64,000 nt of DNA from Neobacillus sp. DY30. Its GTDB lineage: Bacteria; Bacillota; Bacilli; Bacillales; Cytobacillaceae. Under the pieces are notes generated by a model. The model saw nothing but the letters and a program-made list of their open reading frames with translations, did not search any database and was not told the origin of the DNA. The position numbers and the translations under genes were made by a program. Shown piece by piece: positions 9,406-18,207 of the stretch (positions within the stretch are counted from its first letter, which is position 1; each line of letters begins with the position of its first letter). The DNA lies in the NCBI RefSeq assembly GCF_030123065.1, contig NZ_CP126093.1, positions 2,918,001-2,982,000 on the forward strand, given 5' to 3'.

Positions 9406-9530
9406 GTTCTTATTTAAAAAAACTGGACCGATAGAAAACGAAATTGGTGTTGGCCGAAATGATTGTTTTTGAATATTTATAATGGAAATTATCAATAAGG
9501 TTGGAGAAGAAGTTTATGAAATAAGAAAAA

Positions 9531-9553
9531 AGGGGACAAAACGATCCCCATTT
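9531..9553 (-). terminator. terminator of the FAD oxidoreductase gene
   Basis: On the minus strand GGGGA...TCCCC is followed by TTTTTT, directly after the stop codon. Confidence 0.65.
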
Positions 9554-9554
9554 T

Positions 9555-10781
9555 TTAACCCTTGTTTAGTAAAGGGCGTTTTTGCAAGTATAAAGCTAAA
9601 TCTGGACTGTTCCCATCAACTATCTCCTTTACAATAATCTTCGACAGCACCTGGCTGTAAACCATGCCATTATCACCAAAGGCAAATAAGAAATAGCAAT
9701 TAGGATATTCTTCATATTGACCGATAATCGGAAGGCCATCCGATGTACCTCCGTAAAATGCAGATAAATAATATTCTGGCTGCACTTTAATAGTAGGAAA
9801 CATTTTATTGAACTCTTCAATTAGTTTATTCTTTTTGTTAATCAATTTACTATCACGATCTTCAGGGTATGTAGTATTATCGTCAAGTCCGCCTATGATA
9901 ATCCGGTTATCTCTTGTTGTTCGCATAAATAAATAGGGTCGAGCGGTTTCCCAAATGAGCGTTCGGTTATACCATTTGGAGAAGTCTTCAACTGGATTGG
10001 TGGTTACTGTATAGGTACTCACAAAGGAGGCTTTTTTCTCTTTTTTGATTTCCATTCCTTCATAGCCTGCTGCAAAAATTATATGGCGTGCTTGGATAGA
10101 GACACCATTCTTTGTAGAAACAATCATTTTCCCTCGTTCTTCATCATAATGGTGACCGTTCATTTCCGTATTTTCATATATACGGATCCCTTTTCTTGAG
10201 GCATTCTCCAACAGTGCATGTGTAAATCTGAAAGGATTGATTTCTGCATCGTTGTATGAATAAATGGCGGCGTCCCGGCTAAAAGGATATTTTTCTTCAA
10301 TCTGTTCCTTTGTGAAAAAAGCAACTTCACAGCCGTGTTTCCTTAAAAATTCATATTCCTTTCTCAGACTTTCAACATCTTCTGCACAGCTCGCAGAATA
10401 AAGAGTATCTCTTCTATTAAATTCACATTCAATTGTGACATTCATTGAGGCTTTTTCCATTTCATTAATGGCTTCCGTTAGTAATTGCAAATGCCTGTTA
10501 ATGTAATCTTCTCCAAATGTGTTAATGAGGTCTGTAAACATTTTTTCTCCGGAATATTGAATAAGGGCAGTATTAGAACTAGTACTGCCGCTGCCAACGG
10601 TTGATTTTTCAATTAAGGCGACATCTAAATTCGTATCAGCAAGATAATAGGTGCATTGGGCCCCTGAGCTCCCGCCACCAATAATTAATACATCACAAGA
10701 AATGTCTTCTTTTAATGCAGGGTATGATGGAGCATCAGGAAAAGTTGTTGGCCAATAATAGGTTCCAGATTGTACATTCAT
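9555..10781 (-). CDS. FAD-dependent oxidoreductase (DAO family)
   Basis: The 408-residue protein has the ADP-binding motif of DAO-type flavoproteins (VLIIGGGSSGAQCTYYLA, about 31-48) with the acidic residue ending strand 2 (ALIEKS). Near the C-terminus it has the GLPIIGQ...FGDNGMVYSQV region typical of the family. Such enzymes oxidise amino acids or amines with FAD. They often carry an N-terminal extension like the YWPTTFPDAPSYPAL segment seen here. No substrate partner lies nearby. The start is a clear ATG, though its ribosome binding site (GGGGGATATCA) is somewhat weak. Confidence 0.8.
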   Translation of the reverse strand: MNVQSGTYYWPTTFPDAPSYPALKEDISCDVLIIGGGSSGAQCTYYLADTNLDVALIEKSTVGSGSTSSNTALIQYSGEKMFTDLINTFGEDYINRHLQLLTEAINEMEKASMNVTIECEFNRRDTLYSASCAEDVESLRKEYEFLRKHGCEVAFFTKEQIEEKYPFSRDAAIYSYNDAEINPFRFTHALLENASRKGIRIYENTEMNGHHYDEERGKMIVSTKNGVSIQARHIIFAAGYEGMEIKKEKKASFVSTYTVTTNPVEDFSKWYNRTLIWETARPYLFMRTTRDNRIIIGGLDDNTTYPEDRDSKLINKKNKLIEEFNKMFPTIKVQPEYYLSAFYGGTSDGLPIIGQYEEYPNCYFLFAFGDNGMVYSQVLSKIIVKEIVDGNSPDLALYLQKRPLLNKG

Positions 10782-11117
10782 TGATATCCCCCAGTTTTAA
10801 AATAAGTATAATGTTACTATTTCCAATTCCATTTTGGGTATGCCAACCTGTGATCTGGATATACAGAATCATTACTACAATTGTTCTAACCATTAGCTCT
10901 GTTGAAAAAAGATCTTCGAATGAAATTTGTTACCACAGGACGTTTCTCATGGTTTAAAGAAATTACACTCACAAATGTTGAATGGTCAATGTTTGTGAGT
11001 GTTTTTGTTTTGGATAATGATTAGATTAATGGAAACATAGGTATCAGGAATCAATACCTAGTATGACCTAGAAGCAAAAAACGACATCTTCTTTAGGTAA
11101 CGACAGGATTTAGGAAT
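10782..11117. other. intergenic stretch with two hairpins
   Basis: No gene is seen. At 10965-11010 ACACTCACAAA and TTTGTGAGTGT form an 11-bp stem followed by TTTTTG on the plus strand, a terminator with no recognisable gene before it. At 11037-11060 TAGGTAT and ATACCTA form a shorter inverted repeat. Confidence 0.45.
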
Positions 11118-11780
11118 TTAGTGAAAGGAATAATGATCATGAGAATAGAGATATACATCGCTATTTTCATTTTTTGGATTTTCCTCGTGTTTCATGTGTT
11201 CAACCTCAAGGGAAATGGCATTAATTAATATAAAGGCACCAATTACTTGAATCCAGCTTCCAACTAATAGAATCTGTTCTCCAATGACATCTTTTTCGTT
11301 TATAACATAAATGTTACCGATCGCTTCTATAAAAGCACCTAAAGAAACAAAGCTATTTCCAGTAATAGCAAGAGTCCTATAGGATGAATCCTCTTCAAGG
11401 AATGCACCTACTGCTTCAAACGCTGCACCTAAACCTTGGACTCCACTGCCAAGGGTATCTATTTTTATTCCTTCATCCTCAGCGCCATTCATGTCAAGAC
11501 TTACTCCAACTGAATTTGTAGTATTACCAGACGCCTCAAGCCAATTACCGAAGATGGTATATAGTTGAGATAGCTCCATTTCTGATGTCAACAGCTTAGA
11601 TCTCCCAATGGCTTGTAACGAATTTCCGAGAGCTTCAATCCCATTTCCTTTTATGATTAATTCTTTCCCCAGATTGCTTTTGGTGAAGGTTTGCTGGGTC
11701 TGCCCGATTGTATCTATAAGTGAACCAACAAATAGTATCCATGTTCCTGAAATAAGAATATCTTCTCCACGAATAGTCAT
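11118..11780 (-). CDS. DUF6944-like repetitive glycine-rich protein
   Basis: The 220-residue protein is built of about nine degenerate repeats of roughly 20-24 residues with the pattern G-x-x-L-x-x-x-G-(hydrophobic)-x-x-A-x-G, for example GNGIEALGNSLQAIGR and GSGVQGLGAAFEAVGAFLE. The regular glycine spacing suggests stacked amphipathic helices or a membrane-associated array. It resembles Bacillus proteins annotated as DUF6944 family repetitive protein; no function is known. The last 25 residues are polar and His-rich. The gene stands alone. Confidence 0.6.
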   Translation of the reverse strand: MTIRGEDILISGTWILFVGSLIDTIGQTQQTFTKSNLGKELIIKGNGIEALGNSLQAIGRSKLLTSEMELSQLYTIFGNWLEASGNTTNSVGVSLDMNGAEDEGIKIDTLGSGVQGLGAAFEAVGAFLEEDSSYRTLAITGNSFVSLGAFIEAIGNIYVINEKDVIGEQILLVGSWIQVIGAFILINAISLEVEHMKHEENPKNENSDVYLYSHDHYSFH

Positions 11781-12065
11781 TTTCCGAAACGCTCCTTAAA
11801 GGGGATGTATTTATACTATTCATAACCCAGCGTAAATTTACAGAGAGCTTAGATTGCACGTTTTTATATTGAACGAGAGCCCATCGTTTCAAATTATTAG
11901 GCATTTTTAAACAATCACGATGTCATGAATCGATGCGTAGCCAATTATAATACATGACTTCTCCCCAGATTTGTTCTTCTCACATGTAAACATTACTTGA
12001 AAAGTCTGAGAGTTTTTATGCTATGATTTGATAAAGCTTATTAAATCAGAGGCAAGGTGATCTAG

Positions 12066-13361
12066 GTGTATAAGGTCGGAGTAGTAGGACCAGAACTTTC
12101 GATTGAGCGTATTTTGGAAGTTGCCAGAGAGTTTGAGAAAAATATAAAATTTTTGCCATTTCCTTATAAACAGGCCATTGAAACGAAAGAGATTGTGTTA
12201 CAGCATAAATTAGATGTGGATGTCTGGCTGTTTTCCGGACCCATTCCATATGCGATTGCCAAGGGTGTCCTCGGTAATGACGATAGCCTTCATGGCATCT
12301 TATCTTGGGAGACTGGATTATATAATTCGCTCATTAGTCTACTTTTACAAAAGAATGAGGGTTTTAAACAGATTAGCATTGACCTTCCTGATGCGATTAA
12401 TGCCGCTGAAGTGAGACAGCTGGATGTACCGATCAAAAACCTGCTGGTTCAACAATTTCCGGCGGATGTGAATGAACAGGATATCTATATGTTTCATAAC
12501 CAGCTGTGGGAAAAAGGAAAAATTGATGGTGTGCTCACTTGTTATCCAAACGTAAAGGAACAGTTAGAGCAAAAAGGAATACCGGTCTCATGGATCACCA
12601 CCACAAGACTTGGAACCAAACAAACCTTAGTATCGCTTTCTGAAAAAGCAAAAGCACACTATTATCAAAATACGCAGGTTGCTATTTGTTTTATTGAAGC
12701 AGAGAAACCAGATTTAGAGCGGATAAAGGAAGAATTACTCTATGATATCCAATCCGCAGAATTGAAAATGGAAGAGGCTCTTCTTCGTGTCAGCCGCCAA
12801 CTGAATGGTTCGTTTCAAAGAGCAGGAAAAGGCGATTACATGATATTTAGTTCCAGGGGAGATGTAACACATCATATCCATATCCTTCAGGAAACCATAC
12901 AAAAAATGCATGATCAATGGAAACTGCCTATTGCTGCAGGAGTGGGGTTTGGAGATTCGGTTCTTAAGGCTGAATATAATGCCAGAAAGGCCGTTCAACG
13001 TTCAAGGGGTGCACATCAAAACATGATTGTGATTGTCGATGAACAGGGGATCGTGGAAGAATACAGAAGCAATCAGGAAATCGTGTCTTATACAAGTAAA
13101 AGTGATGAGCCAGAAATTGTCCAAAAGCTCAGTGAGGTTCAAATAAGCGTCCAGCTATACAATAAAATGAGAAGTTATGTGGAGCAAAAGCAGTGGGATA
13201 CGTTTACTTCAAGAGATATTGCAATCGAGCTTGGCATGAGCTTTCGCAATTCCCAGCGGATTCTCCTTGGTCTCAGGAAGACAGGGCTAGTCGAGGAAGT
13301 AGGAGAAACCAAAAGCAGTGATAAGGGAAGACCTATGAAACTATATCGTTTTCATTCTTAA
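12066..13361 (+). CDS. transcriptional regulator with nucleotide-cyclase-like core and C-terminal winged helix
   Basis: The 431-residue protein starts at GTG after AAGGTG. The N-terminal ~190 residues look like a ligand-sensing alpha/beta domain (VGVVGPELSIERIL...). Residues ~235-335 resemble a degenerate GGDEF/GTP-cyclohydrolase-III-like domain (FQRAGKGDYMIF, AAGVGFGDSVLKAEYNARKAV). The last ~70 residues form a winged helix (FTSRDIAIELGMSFRNSQRIL). It lies just upstream of, and on the same strand as, the amidohydrolase/AbgT pair, which it probably controls. The sensing role and signal are inferred. A terminator separates it from the pair. Confidence 0.65.
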   Translation: MYKVGVVGPELSIERILEVAREFEKNIKFLPFPYKQAIETKEIVLQHKLDVDVWLFSGPIPYAIAKGVLGNDDSLHGILSWETGLYNSLISLLLQKNEGFKQISIDLPDAINAAEVRQLDVPIKNLLVQQFPADVNEQDIYMFHNQLWEKGKIDGVLTCYPNVKEQLEQKGIPVSWITTTRLGTKQTLVSLSEKAKAHYYQNTQVAICFIEAEKPDLERIKEELLYDIQSAELKMEEALLRVSRQLNGSFQRAGKGDYMIFSSRGDVTHHIHILQETIQKMHDQWKLPIAAGVGFGDSVLKAEYNARKAVQRSRGAHQNMIVIVDEQGIVEEYRSNQEIVSYTSKSDEPEIVQKLSEVQISVQLYNKMRSYVEQKQWDTFTSRDIAIELGMSFRNSQRILLGLRKTGLVEEVGETKSSDKGRPMKLYRFHS

Positions 13362-13365
13362 AAAT

Positions 13366-13393
13366 AGCTAATTAATGGCTATTTTTTTTATTT
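13366..13393 (+). terminator. terminator of the regulator gene
   Basis: AATAGC/GCTATT stem followed by a long T tract, immediately after the regulator stop. Confidence 0.75.
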
Positions 13394-13395
13394 TA

Positions 13396-13464
13396 TTGAA
13401 AATTTTCTATAAATTTATTATAGTATAATAAAGCATTAACGCAATGACGTTAATTATTCGTTAA
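13396..13464 (+). promoter_or_regulatory. promoter and dyad operator for the M20-AbgT operon
   Basis: TTGAAA (13396-13401) is followed after 17 bp by TATAGT, and TATAAT lies at 13424-13429. Just downstream a perfect inverted repeat TTAACG-N6-CGTTAA spans 13436-13453, and a third half-site CGTTAA lies at 13459-13464. A protein bound here would block initiation. The upstream regulator is the obvious candidate, by inference. Confidence 0.55.
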
Positions 13465-13480
13465 ATAGGAGTGGGGATAA

Positions 13481-14662
13481 ATGGAAAATAGTAATGTTTT
13501 GGACCGTATAGACGAGGTTTTTGAAGAGGTAATCGAATGGCGACGATACTTGCATAAACATCCAGAATTATCCTTTCAAGAGTATAATACAGCCCAATAT
13601 GTCTATGATGTACTTGAGAGTTTTGGAAGTTTAGAATTATCAAGACCCACAAAAACGAGTGTGGCAGCTAGGTTAAAGGGATCTAAACCAGGAAAGGTTA
13701 TTGCCATTCGTGCAGATATGGATGCACTGCCCATACAGGAAGCGACTGAATTGTCATTTGCGTCTGTAAATAATGGTGTCATGCATGCATGCGGACATGA
13801 TGGCCATACTTCCATGCTATTGGGCGCAGCGAAAATACTAATCGAACAGAAAGAATCCTTATGCGGTGAGATCGTTTTTATTTTTCAACATGCTGAAGAA
13901 TTGCCTCCTGGTGGAGCAAAAGAAATGGTAGCCGCAGGAGTTCTTGACGGTGTGGATGAGGTTGTAGGCATTCATTTGATGACGACCATTCCATACGGTA
14001 CGATTGGTATCAGGAAAGGGGCCATCACATCAAATAGTGATATATTTGAAATCATTGTCCAGGGTAAAGGTGGACATTCCTCTACACCTGAATTAACCAT
14101 TGATCCGCTAGCAACAGGTGCTCAAATGGTGAATGGACTCAATCATATTGTTTCACGCTCTGTCGCTCCACTCGATTCAGCGGTCGTTTCGGTTACGAAA
14201 TTTCATGCTGGGGGACAAGCGCTTAATGTTATACCGGATTGTGTTGAAATCGGTGGTTCAGTAAGGGTCTTTTCTCAGACTACACGTGAATTAATCAAGA
14301 ACCGAATTACTGACATCGCTGAAGGAATTGCTAAATCGAACGGTGCTGTTGCTACTGTTAATTACACCTATGGTTATAATTCTGTCGTTAATGACATCGA
14401 AGTTACTGAAAAGATAGCCAGTATGATTGAGGACCATTTTTCTGAACGTCGTCTTGATTGGGTGGACCCTATGCTTGGTGGAGAGGATTTCTCCGCTTTC
14501 AGTGACGAAAAGCCAGGCTGTTATGTCATGATCGGAGCTGGAAATATAGAAAAGGGCATCACCTATCCACATCATCATCCAAAATTTGATATTGATGAAA
14601 ATGCGTTAAAGGATGGGTTAAAATTTCACGTTCTTACTGCCTTAACACTAACAAAAGACTAG
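13481..14662 (+). CDS. M20 family amidohydrolase
   Basis: The 393-residue protein has the M20D metal-site pattern: RADMDALPI near residue 75, MHACGHDGHTSMLLGAA near 102-118 and HAEELPPGG near 137. A late HHHPKFDIDENAL segment completes the catalytic site. Family enzymes (N-acyl-amino acid, hippurate or p-aminobenzoyl-glutamate hydrolases) cleave amide bonds with two metal ions in the cytoplasm. It is 22 bp upstream of an AbgT-type transporter, which suggests that it hydrolyses the imported conjugate. GGAGTGGGG precedes the ATG. Confidence 0.88.
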   Translation: MENSNVLDRIDEVFEEVIEWRRYLHKHPELSFQEYNTAQYVYDVLESFGSLELSRPTKTSVAARLKGSKPGKVIAIRADMDALPIQEATELSFASVNNGVMHACGHDGHTSMLLGAAKILIEQKESLCGEIVFIFQHAEELPPGGAKEMVAAGVLDGVDEVVGIHLMTTIPYGTIGIRKGAITSNSDIFEIIVQGKGGHSSTPELTIDPLATGAQMVNGLNHIVSRSVAPLDSAVVSVTKFHAGGQALNVIPDCVEIGGSVRVFSQTTRELIKNRITDIAEGIAKSNGAVATVNYTYGYNSVVNDIEVTEKIASMIEDHFSERRLDWVDPMLGGEDFSAFSDEKPGCYVMIGAGNIEKGITYPHHHPKFDIDENALKDGLKFHVLTALTLTKD

Positions 14663-14684
14663 TCAACTACGAGGAGGGAGTAAC

Positions 14685-16211
14685 ATGACACCACAGACAG
14701 AGAAAAGAAAAAAATCATTTTTTGACAGAATGCTAGATTCTATCGAGTACGCAGGTAATAAATTGCCTGATCCAATCGTATTGTTTTTTATTCTGTGCGG
14801 AATTACGTTACTGTCATCATTCATCGCATCATTATTTCATGTATCGGCGATTCACCCAGTTACAGGAGAAAAGGTGGTTGTTAATAATCTTCTTGACAGT
14901 GAAGGATTAGTAGAAATCCTGACAAAAATGGTTACCAATTTCAGTGCGTTCCCACCGCTTGGGATGGTGCTTGTGATGATGATTGGAATTGGCCTTGCTG
15001 AACAAAGCGGGTTCTTTGCAACCTTAATGAAGCGAGCTGTTATGACAACTCCTAAGAAGGTCATCATACCAAGTATTATCTTAATTGCTATCATCGGGAA
15101 TGCTGCTGGTGATGCTGGACCTGTTGTCTTACCGCCACTTGCAGCATCGGTATTGATGGCTTTTGGATATCATCCATTAGTTGGTTTAGTAGTCGCTTAC
15201 GCTTCCACCTTAGGGGCATTTGCAGCCAACCTTATTATTGGAATGTCAGATACGCTTGTAGCGGGATTCACAGGACCTGCGGCCCAAACCGTGAATCCTG
15301 AATATACAGCGAATCCTGCGATGAACTATTATTTTATCGCAGTTTCAGCTATTGTGTTATTATTTGTTTCATTATGGGTTACTCATAAGTTTACAATCCC
15401 GCGCTTCGGCACTTATTCGGGTGATATCGAGAAGATGGAATCGATCACACCTGAAGAAAACCGTGGGTTAAAATGGGCGGGGATTTCTGCACTCGTGTTC
15501 TTAATCGCCATTTTAGCATTGATTATTCCCGAGAACGGGATTCTACGAAACCCCGAAACGGGTTCCATCATTGATGGTTCACCATTAATCACGGGAATCG
15601 TACCACTGTTAACGATCTTTTTCTTCATTCCTGGTCTTTTCTATGGAATTGGCTCTAAGTCGATTAAAACATCGAAAGATTTCGGAGAAATGGTCGGTAA
15701 GGCGATGAGTACAATGGGTCCTTACATTGTGTTGGTGTTCGCTGCAGCTCAATTGCTCGCTTTCTTTGCAACGAGTAATCTAGGACCCATCATTGCAATA
15801 AAAGGAGCTAATTTCCTTAACAATATTGGATTTACAGGTGTTCCTTTAATTGTCCTGTTTATTATTTTTGTTGCTTTTGTCAATCTATTAATCGGCAGTG
15901 CTTCAGCAAAATGGGCCATCCTTGCGCCGATATTCGTACCAATGTTTATGTATTTGGATTATCACCCTGCGTTTACACAAGCCATCTATCGTGTGGGTGA
16001 TTCCATTACAAATCCAATTACACCAATGCTTCCATACCTTGTATTGTTATTATCCTTCGCCAAAAAATTTGATAATAAGATTGGTTTAGGAACATTAATT
16101 TCAGCACTATTCCCATACACATTATTCTTTGGAATCTTTTGGATCATACTTGTTGTCATCTGGTACCTATTAGGAATCCCAGTTGGACCTGAGGGGCCAA
16201 TCCATTTATAA
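14685..16211 (+). CDS. AbgT family transporter
   Basis: The 508-residue protein has 10-12 hydrophobic segments and the AbgT-family signatures GNAAGDAGPVVLPPLAASV near residue 140 and GSASAKWAILAPIFVPM near 405. E. coli AbgT imports p-aminobenzoyl-glutamate, while other members export sulfonamides or drugs. Pairing with an M20 amidohydrolase in one operon supports import of an amide conjugate. GGAGGG precedes the ATG. A strong terminator follows at 16320-16360. Confidence 0.88.
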   Translation: MTPQTEKRKKSFFDRMLDSIEYAGNKLPDPIVLFFILCGITLLSSFIASLFHVSAIHPVTGEKVVVNNLLDSEGLVEILTKMVTNFSAFPPLGMVLVMMIGIGLAEQSGFFATLMKRAVMTTPKKVIIPSIILIAIIGNAAGDAGPVVLPPLAASVLMAFGYHPLVGLVVAYASTLGAFAANLIIGMSDTLVAGFTGPAAQTVNPEYTANPAMNYYFIAVSAIVLLFVSLWVTHKFTIPRFGTYSGDIEKMESITPEENRGLKWAGISALVFLIAILALIIPENGILRNPETGSIIDGSPLITGIVPLLTIFFFIPGLFYGIGSKSIKTSKDFGEMVGKAMSTMGPYIVLVFAAAQLLAFFATSNLGPIIAIKGANFLNNIGFTGVPLIVLFIIFVAFVNLLIGSASAKWAILAPIFVPMFMYLDYHPAFTQAIYRVGDSITNPITPMLPYLVLLLSFAKKFDNKIGLGTLISALFPYTLFFGIFWIILVVIWYLLGIPVGPEGPIHL

Positions 16212-16319
16212 GCCTTAAAAGATGTAGGTTTTTGATTCTTTTTAAGAAGACAAATAAACGATTCGAACTGTTAAATGAAACTGAAAACTGCCTTCATTAT
16301 CACTTTTAACGTAATAGAA

Positions 16320-16360
16320 AAATCCCCAAATCCAAAGAGTGGATAAGGGGATTTTTTTTG
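16320..16360 (+). terminator. strong terminator of the M20-AbgT operon
   Basis: AATCCCC/GGGGATT with an inner ATCC/GGAT stem, followed by eight T residues. Confidence 0.85.
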
Positions 16361-16488
16361 CTCGTGCTGTTGCGCATTTGAACAGTTCATTATTAGTCAC
16401 TTGCTTTCTACTCCGCGTTCCTTGGGTCGTTGTTTGGAATTTTGATTGCAGACTACTACTTTGTTCACAAACAAAATCATGACATTGC

Positions 16489-16563
16489 TTCACTATAAAA
16501 ATACAACCCACTTCATTTGCGTTTGATTTTAAGCAAGCATTTGATGAAAAGGGAGTGATATGA
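16489..16563 (+). pseudogene. C-terminal relic of a DUF3291 gene
   Basis: The frame encodes TSFAFDFKQAFDEKGVI then stop, nearly identical to STSVAFDFKHAFDEKG at the end of the intact DUF3291 protein at 7066-7533. Nucleotide similarity extends some 60 bp and includes a one-base frame change upstream. Nothing of the N-terminal three quarters remains. It is wedged between the AbgT terminator and the end of purF. Confidence 0.65.
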
Positions 16564-16636
16564 GTGCGTATGGTCTTAAAATGAAAAGGAGTCCAAATGA
16601 ACAGCAGTTTGGTCAAAGACCACTTCATTGCATCTT

Positions 16637-18016
16637 TCACTTCAAATACAAGTTAGTTGGATATGCCCCACTAAAACAGGCGATACAGCGGCTGCTGGTG
16701 TCTGCTAAATCTACATCAACCGCCTCTAATAACCCTTCCGTACTTAAAAAAGCTAAAGAATCTGCTCCGATCACTTTCCCCATTGCTTGTTCTTGTTCAT
16801 GTTTATTTGCAAATAGTTCTTCTTTTGTAGGCATATCCACTCCATAAAAACAAGGGTTTTTTACCATAGGGGAGCTGATTCGTACGTGGACCTCTTTGGC
16901 ACCTGCTTGACGAATCAATTGAACAATGCGTTTGCTTGTCGTTCCCCGAACAATTGAATCATCAACCAGCACAACTCTCTTATCCTCGAGAATTTCTCGT
17001 ACTGCACTTAATTTTAGACGAACTGCCAGGTCGCGCAATTCCTGGGTTGGTTCAATAAAGGAACGGCCCGCATAAGGGTTTTTGATGATCCCCATTTCAT
17101 ACGGAATTCCTGATTGTTGTGCATACCCCATCGCTGCAGGAACACTTGATTCTGGCACGGCAACCACAACATCTGCTGGTGCCGGATGTTCTTTTGCTAG
17201 AATTTGGCCTAACTCTTTCCGGATGGTTAATACACTTCTTCCATGAATCACGCTATCCGGACGAGCAAAATAAACAAATTCAAAAGAACAAAGGGAAACC
17301 TCGCCTTTTTCAGCAAATTTTCCTGTTTGAAACCCCTTTTCATCAATGAGAAGCCATTCACCCGGTTCAACGTCTCTCCAGAACTTAGCATCTACCGCAT
17401 TTAACGCACATGTTTCGGAAGCCGCGACAATAGATTCGCCAATTTTTCCGAGGCTAAGGGGGCGTAATCCATGACGATCCAGGGCAACGAGCATTTGTTT
17501 TTCCGTCATAATTAGTAAAGCGAATGATCCGTCAATCCGCTTAAGAACTTCAGGTCCAGCTTGATTAAAATATTTTTTACTTGAACGGGCTATAAGGTGG
17601 GCGATAATTTCTGTATCAGTTGTTGTCTGAAAGATGGCCCCTTGTTGCTGGAGCACTTTCCGTTCGATATTGGCATTCACAAGATTCCCGTTATGGGCAA
17701 CGGCCAAATCACCCTCACTGTATTTAAAGACGAGGGGCTGAGCGTTTTGTAATAAACTTGCACCAGATGTCGAATAACGGACATGGCCAATGGCCATATT
17801 TCCGGTTAATCCATCAAGGGTCTCACGGGAAAATACCTGCGTAACTAATCCCATTCCTCTGTGATGCCTGAATGATTTCCCATCAGTAGCCACAATTCCT
17901 GCACTCTCCTGTCCGCGGTGTTGAAGTGCATGAAGTCCATAATAGGTTAAATGGGCAGCTTTGGGGTGATTAAAAACACCAAATACCCCGCATTTCTCCT
18001 GCATTTCTGAATCCAT
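16637..18016 (-). CDS. purF: amidophosphoribosyltransferase PurF
   Basis: PurF makes 5-phosphoribosylamine from PRPP and glutamine, the first committed step of purine synthesis. The mature N-terminus is expected at the Cys of EKCGVFGVF, after an eight-residue propeptide. The PRPP motif VVLVDDSIVRGTTS is present. The four cysteines that hold a 4Fe-4S cluster in the B. subtilis enzyme are present (SLCSFEF, NPCFYG, CIAC). I chose ATG 18016 because GGGAGG lies at correct spacing; an upstream ATG at 18040 has none. Unusually, the gene is divergent from purK instead of lying between purL and purM. Residues after the PRPP region diverge somewhat from the standard Bacillus sequence. Confidence 0.95.
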   Translation of the reverse strand: MDSEMQEKCGVFGVFNHPKAAHLTYYGLHALQHRGQESAGIVATDGKSFRHHRGMGLVTQVFSRETLDGLTGNMAIGHVRYSTSGASLLQNAQPLVFKYSEGDLAVAHNGNLVNANIERKVLQQQGAIFQTTTDTEIIAHLIARSSKKYFNQAGPEVLKRIDGSFALLIMTEKQMLVALDRHGLRPLSLGKIGESIVAASETCALNAVDAKFWRDVEPGEWLLIDEKGFQTGKFAEKGEVSLCSFEFVYFARPDSVIHGRSVLTIRKELGQILAKEHPAPADVVVAVPESSVPAAMGYAQQSGIPYEMGIIKNPYAGRSFIEPTQELRDLAVRLKLSAVREILEDKRVVLVDDSIVRGTTSKRIVQLIRQAGAKEVHVRISSPMVKNPCFYGVDMPTKEELFANKHEQEQAMGKVIGADSLAFLSTEGLLEAVDVDLADTSSRCIACFSGAYPTNLYLK

Positions 18017-18040
18017 TTTGTCTGCCTCCCGTGATTTCAT

Positions 18041-18207
18041 TTCCTTATTTTTGGCGAAAGGAGAATTTCTATCCTCTTATATTCATTTCCTAGTAATCAG
18101 TGTGCAGCGATAAAATTTTTGTTGGTTATTAAAGTAAAGAAATGTCATTCAGGATAATTTAAAAGCATTAGTAAAAAAAGTTTGTCTGAATTTAGGAGGA
18201 AAAAGCT
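18041..18207. promoter_or_regulatory. purF-purK divergent region
   Basis: The 167-bp AT-rich region must hold both promoters. I saw no purine riboswitch fold and no convincing pair of PurR boxes (CCGAAC-type). That is unusual for purine genes in Bacillus. No promoter of good consensus could be assigned by eye. Confidence 0.4.

Noticed and set aside
16242..16640. Minus-strand frame downstream of the AbgT gene
   Set aside because: It reads through the operon terminator and the DUF3291 relic, has no ribosome site, and shows no protein-like pattern.
18041..18207. Purine riboswitch or PurR boxes between purF and purK
   Set aside because: I could not find the conserved riboswitch core or a pair of CCGAAC-type boxes by eye, so none was annotated. 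A covariance search would decide.
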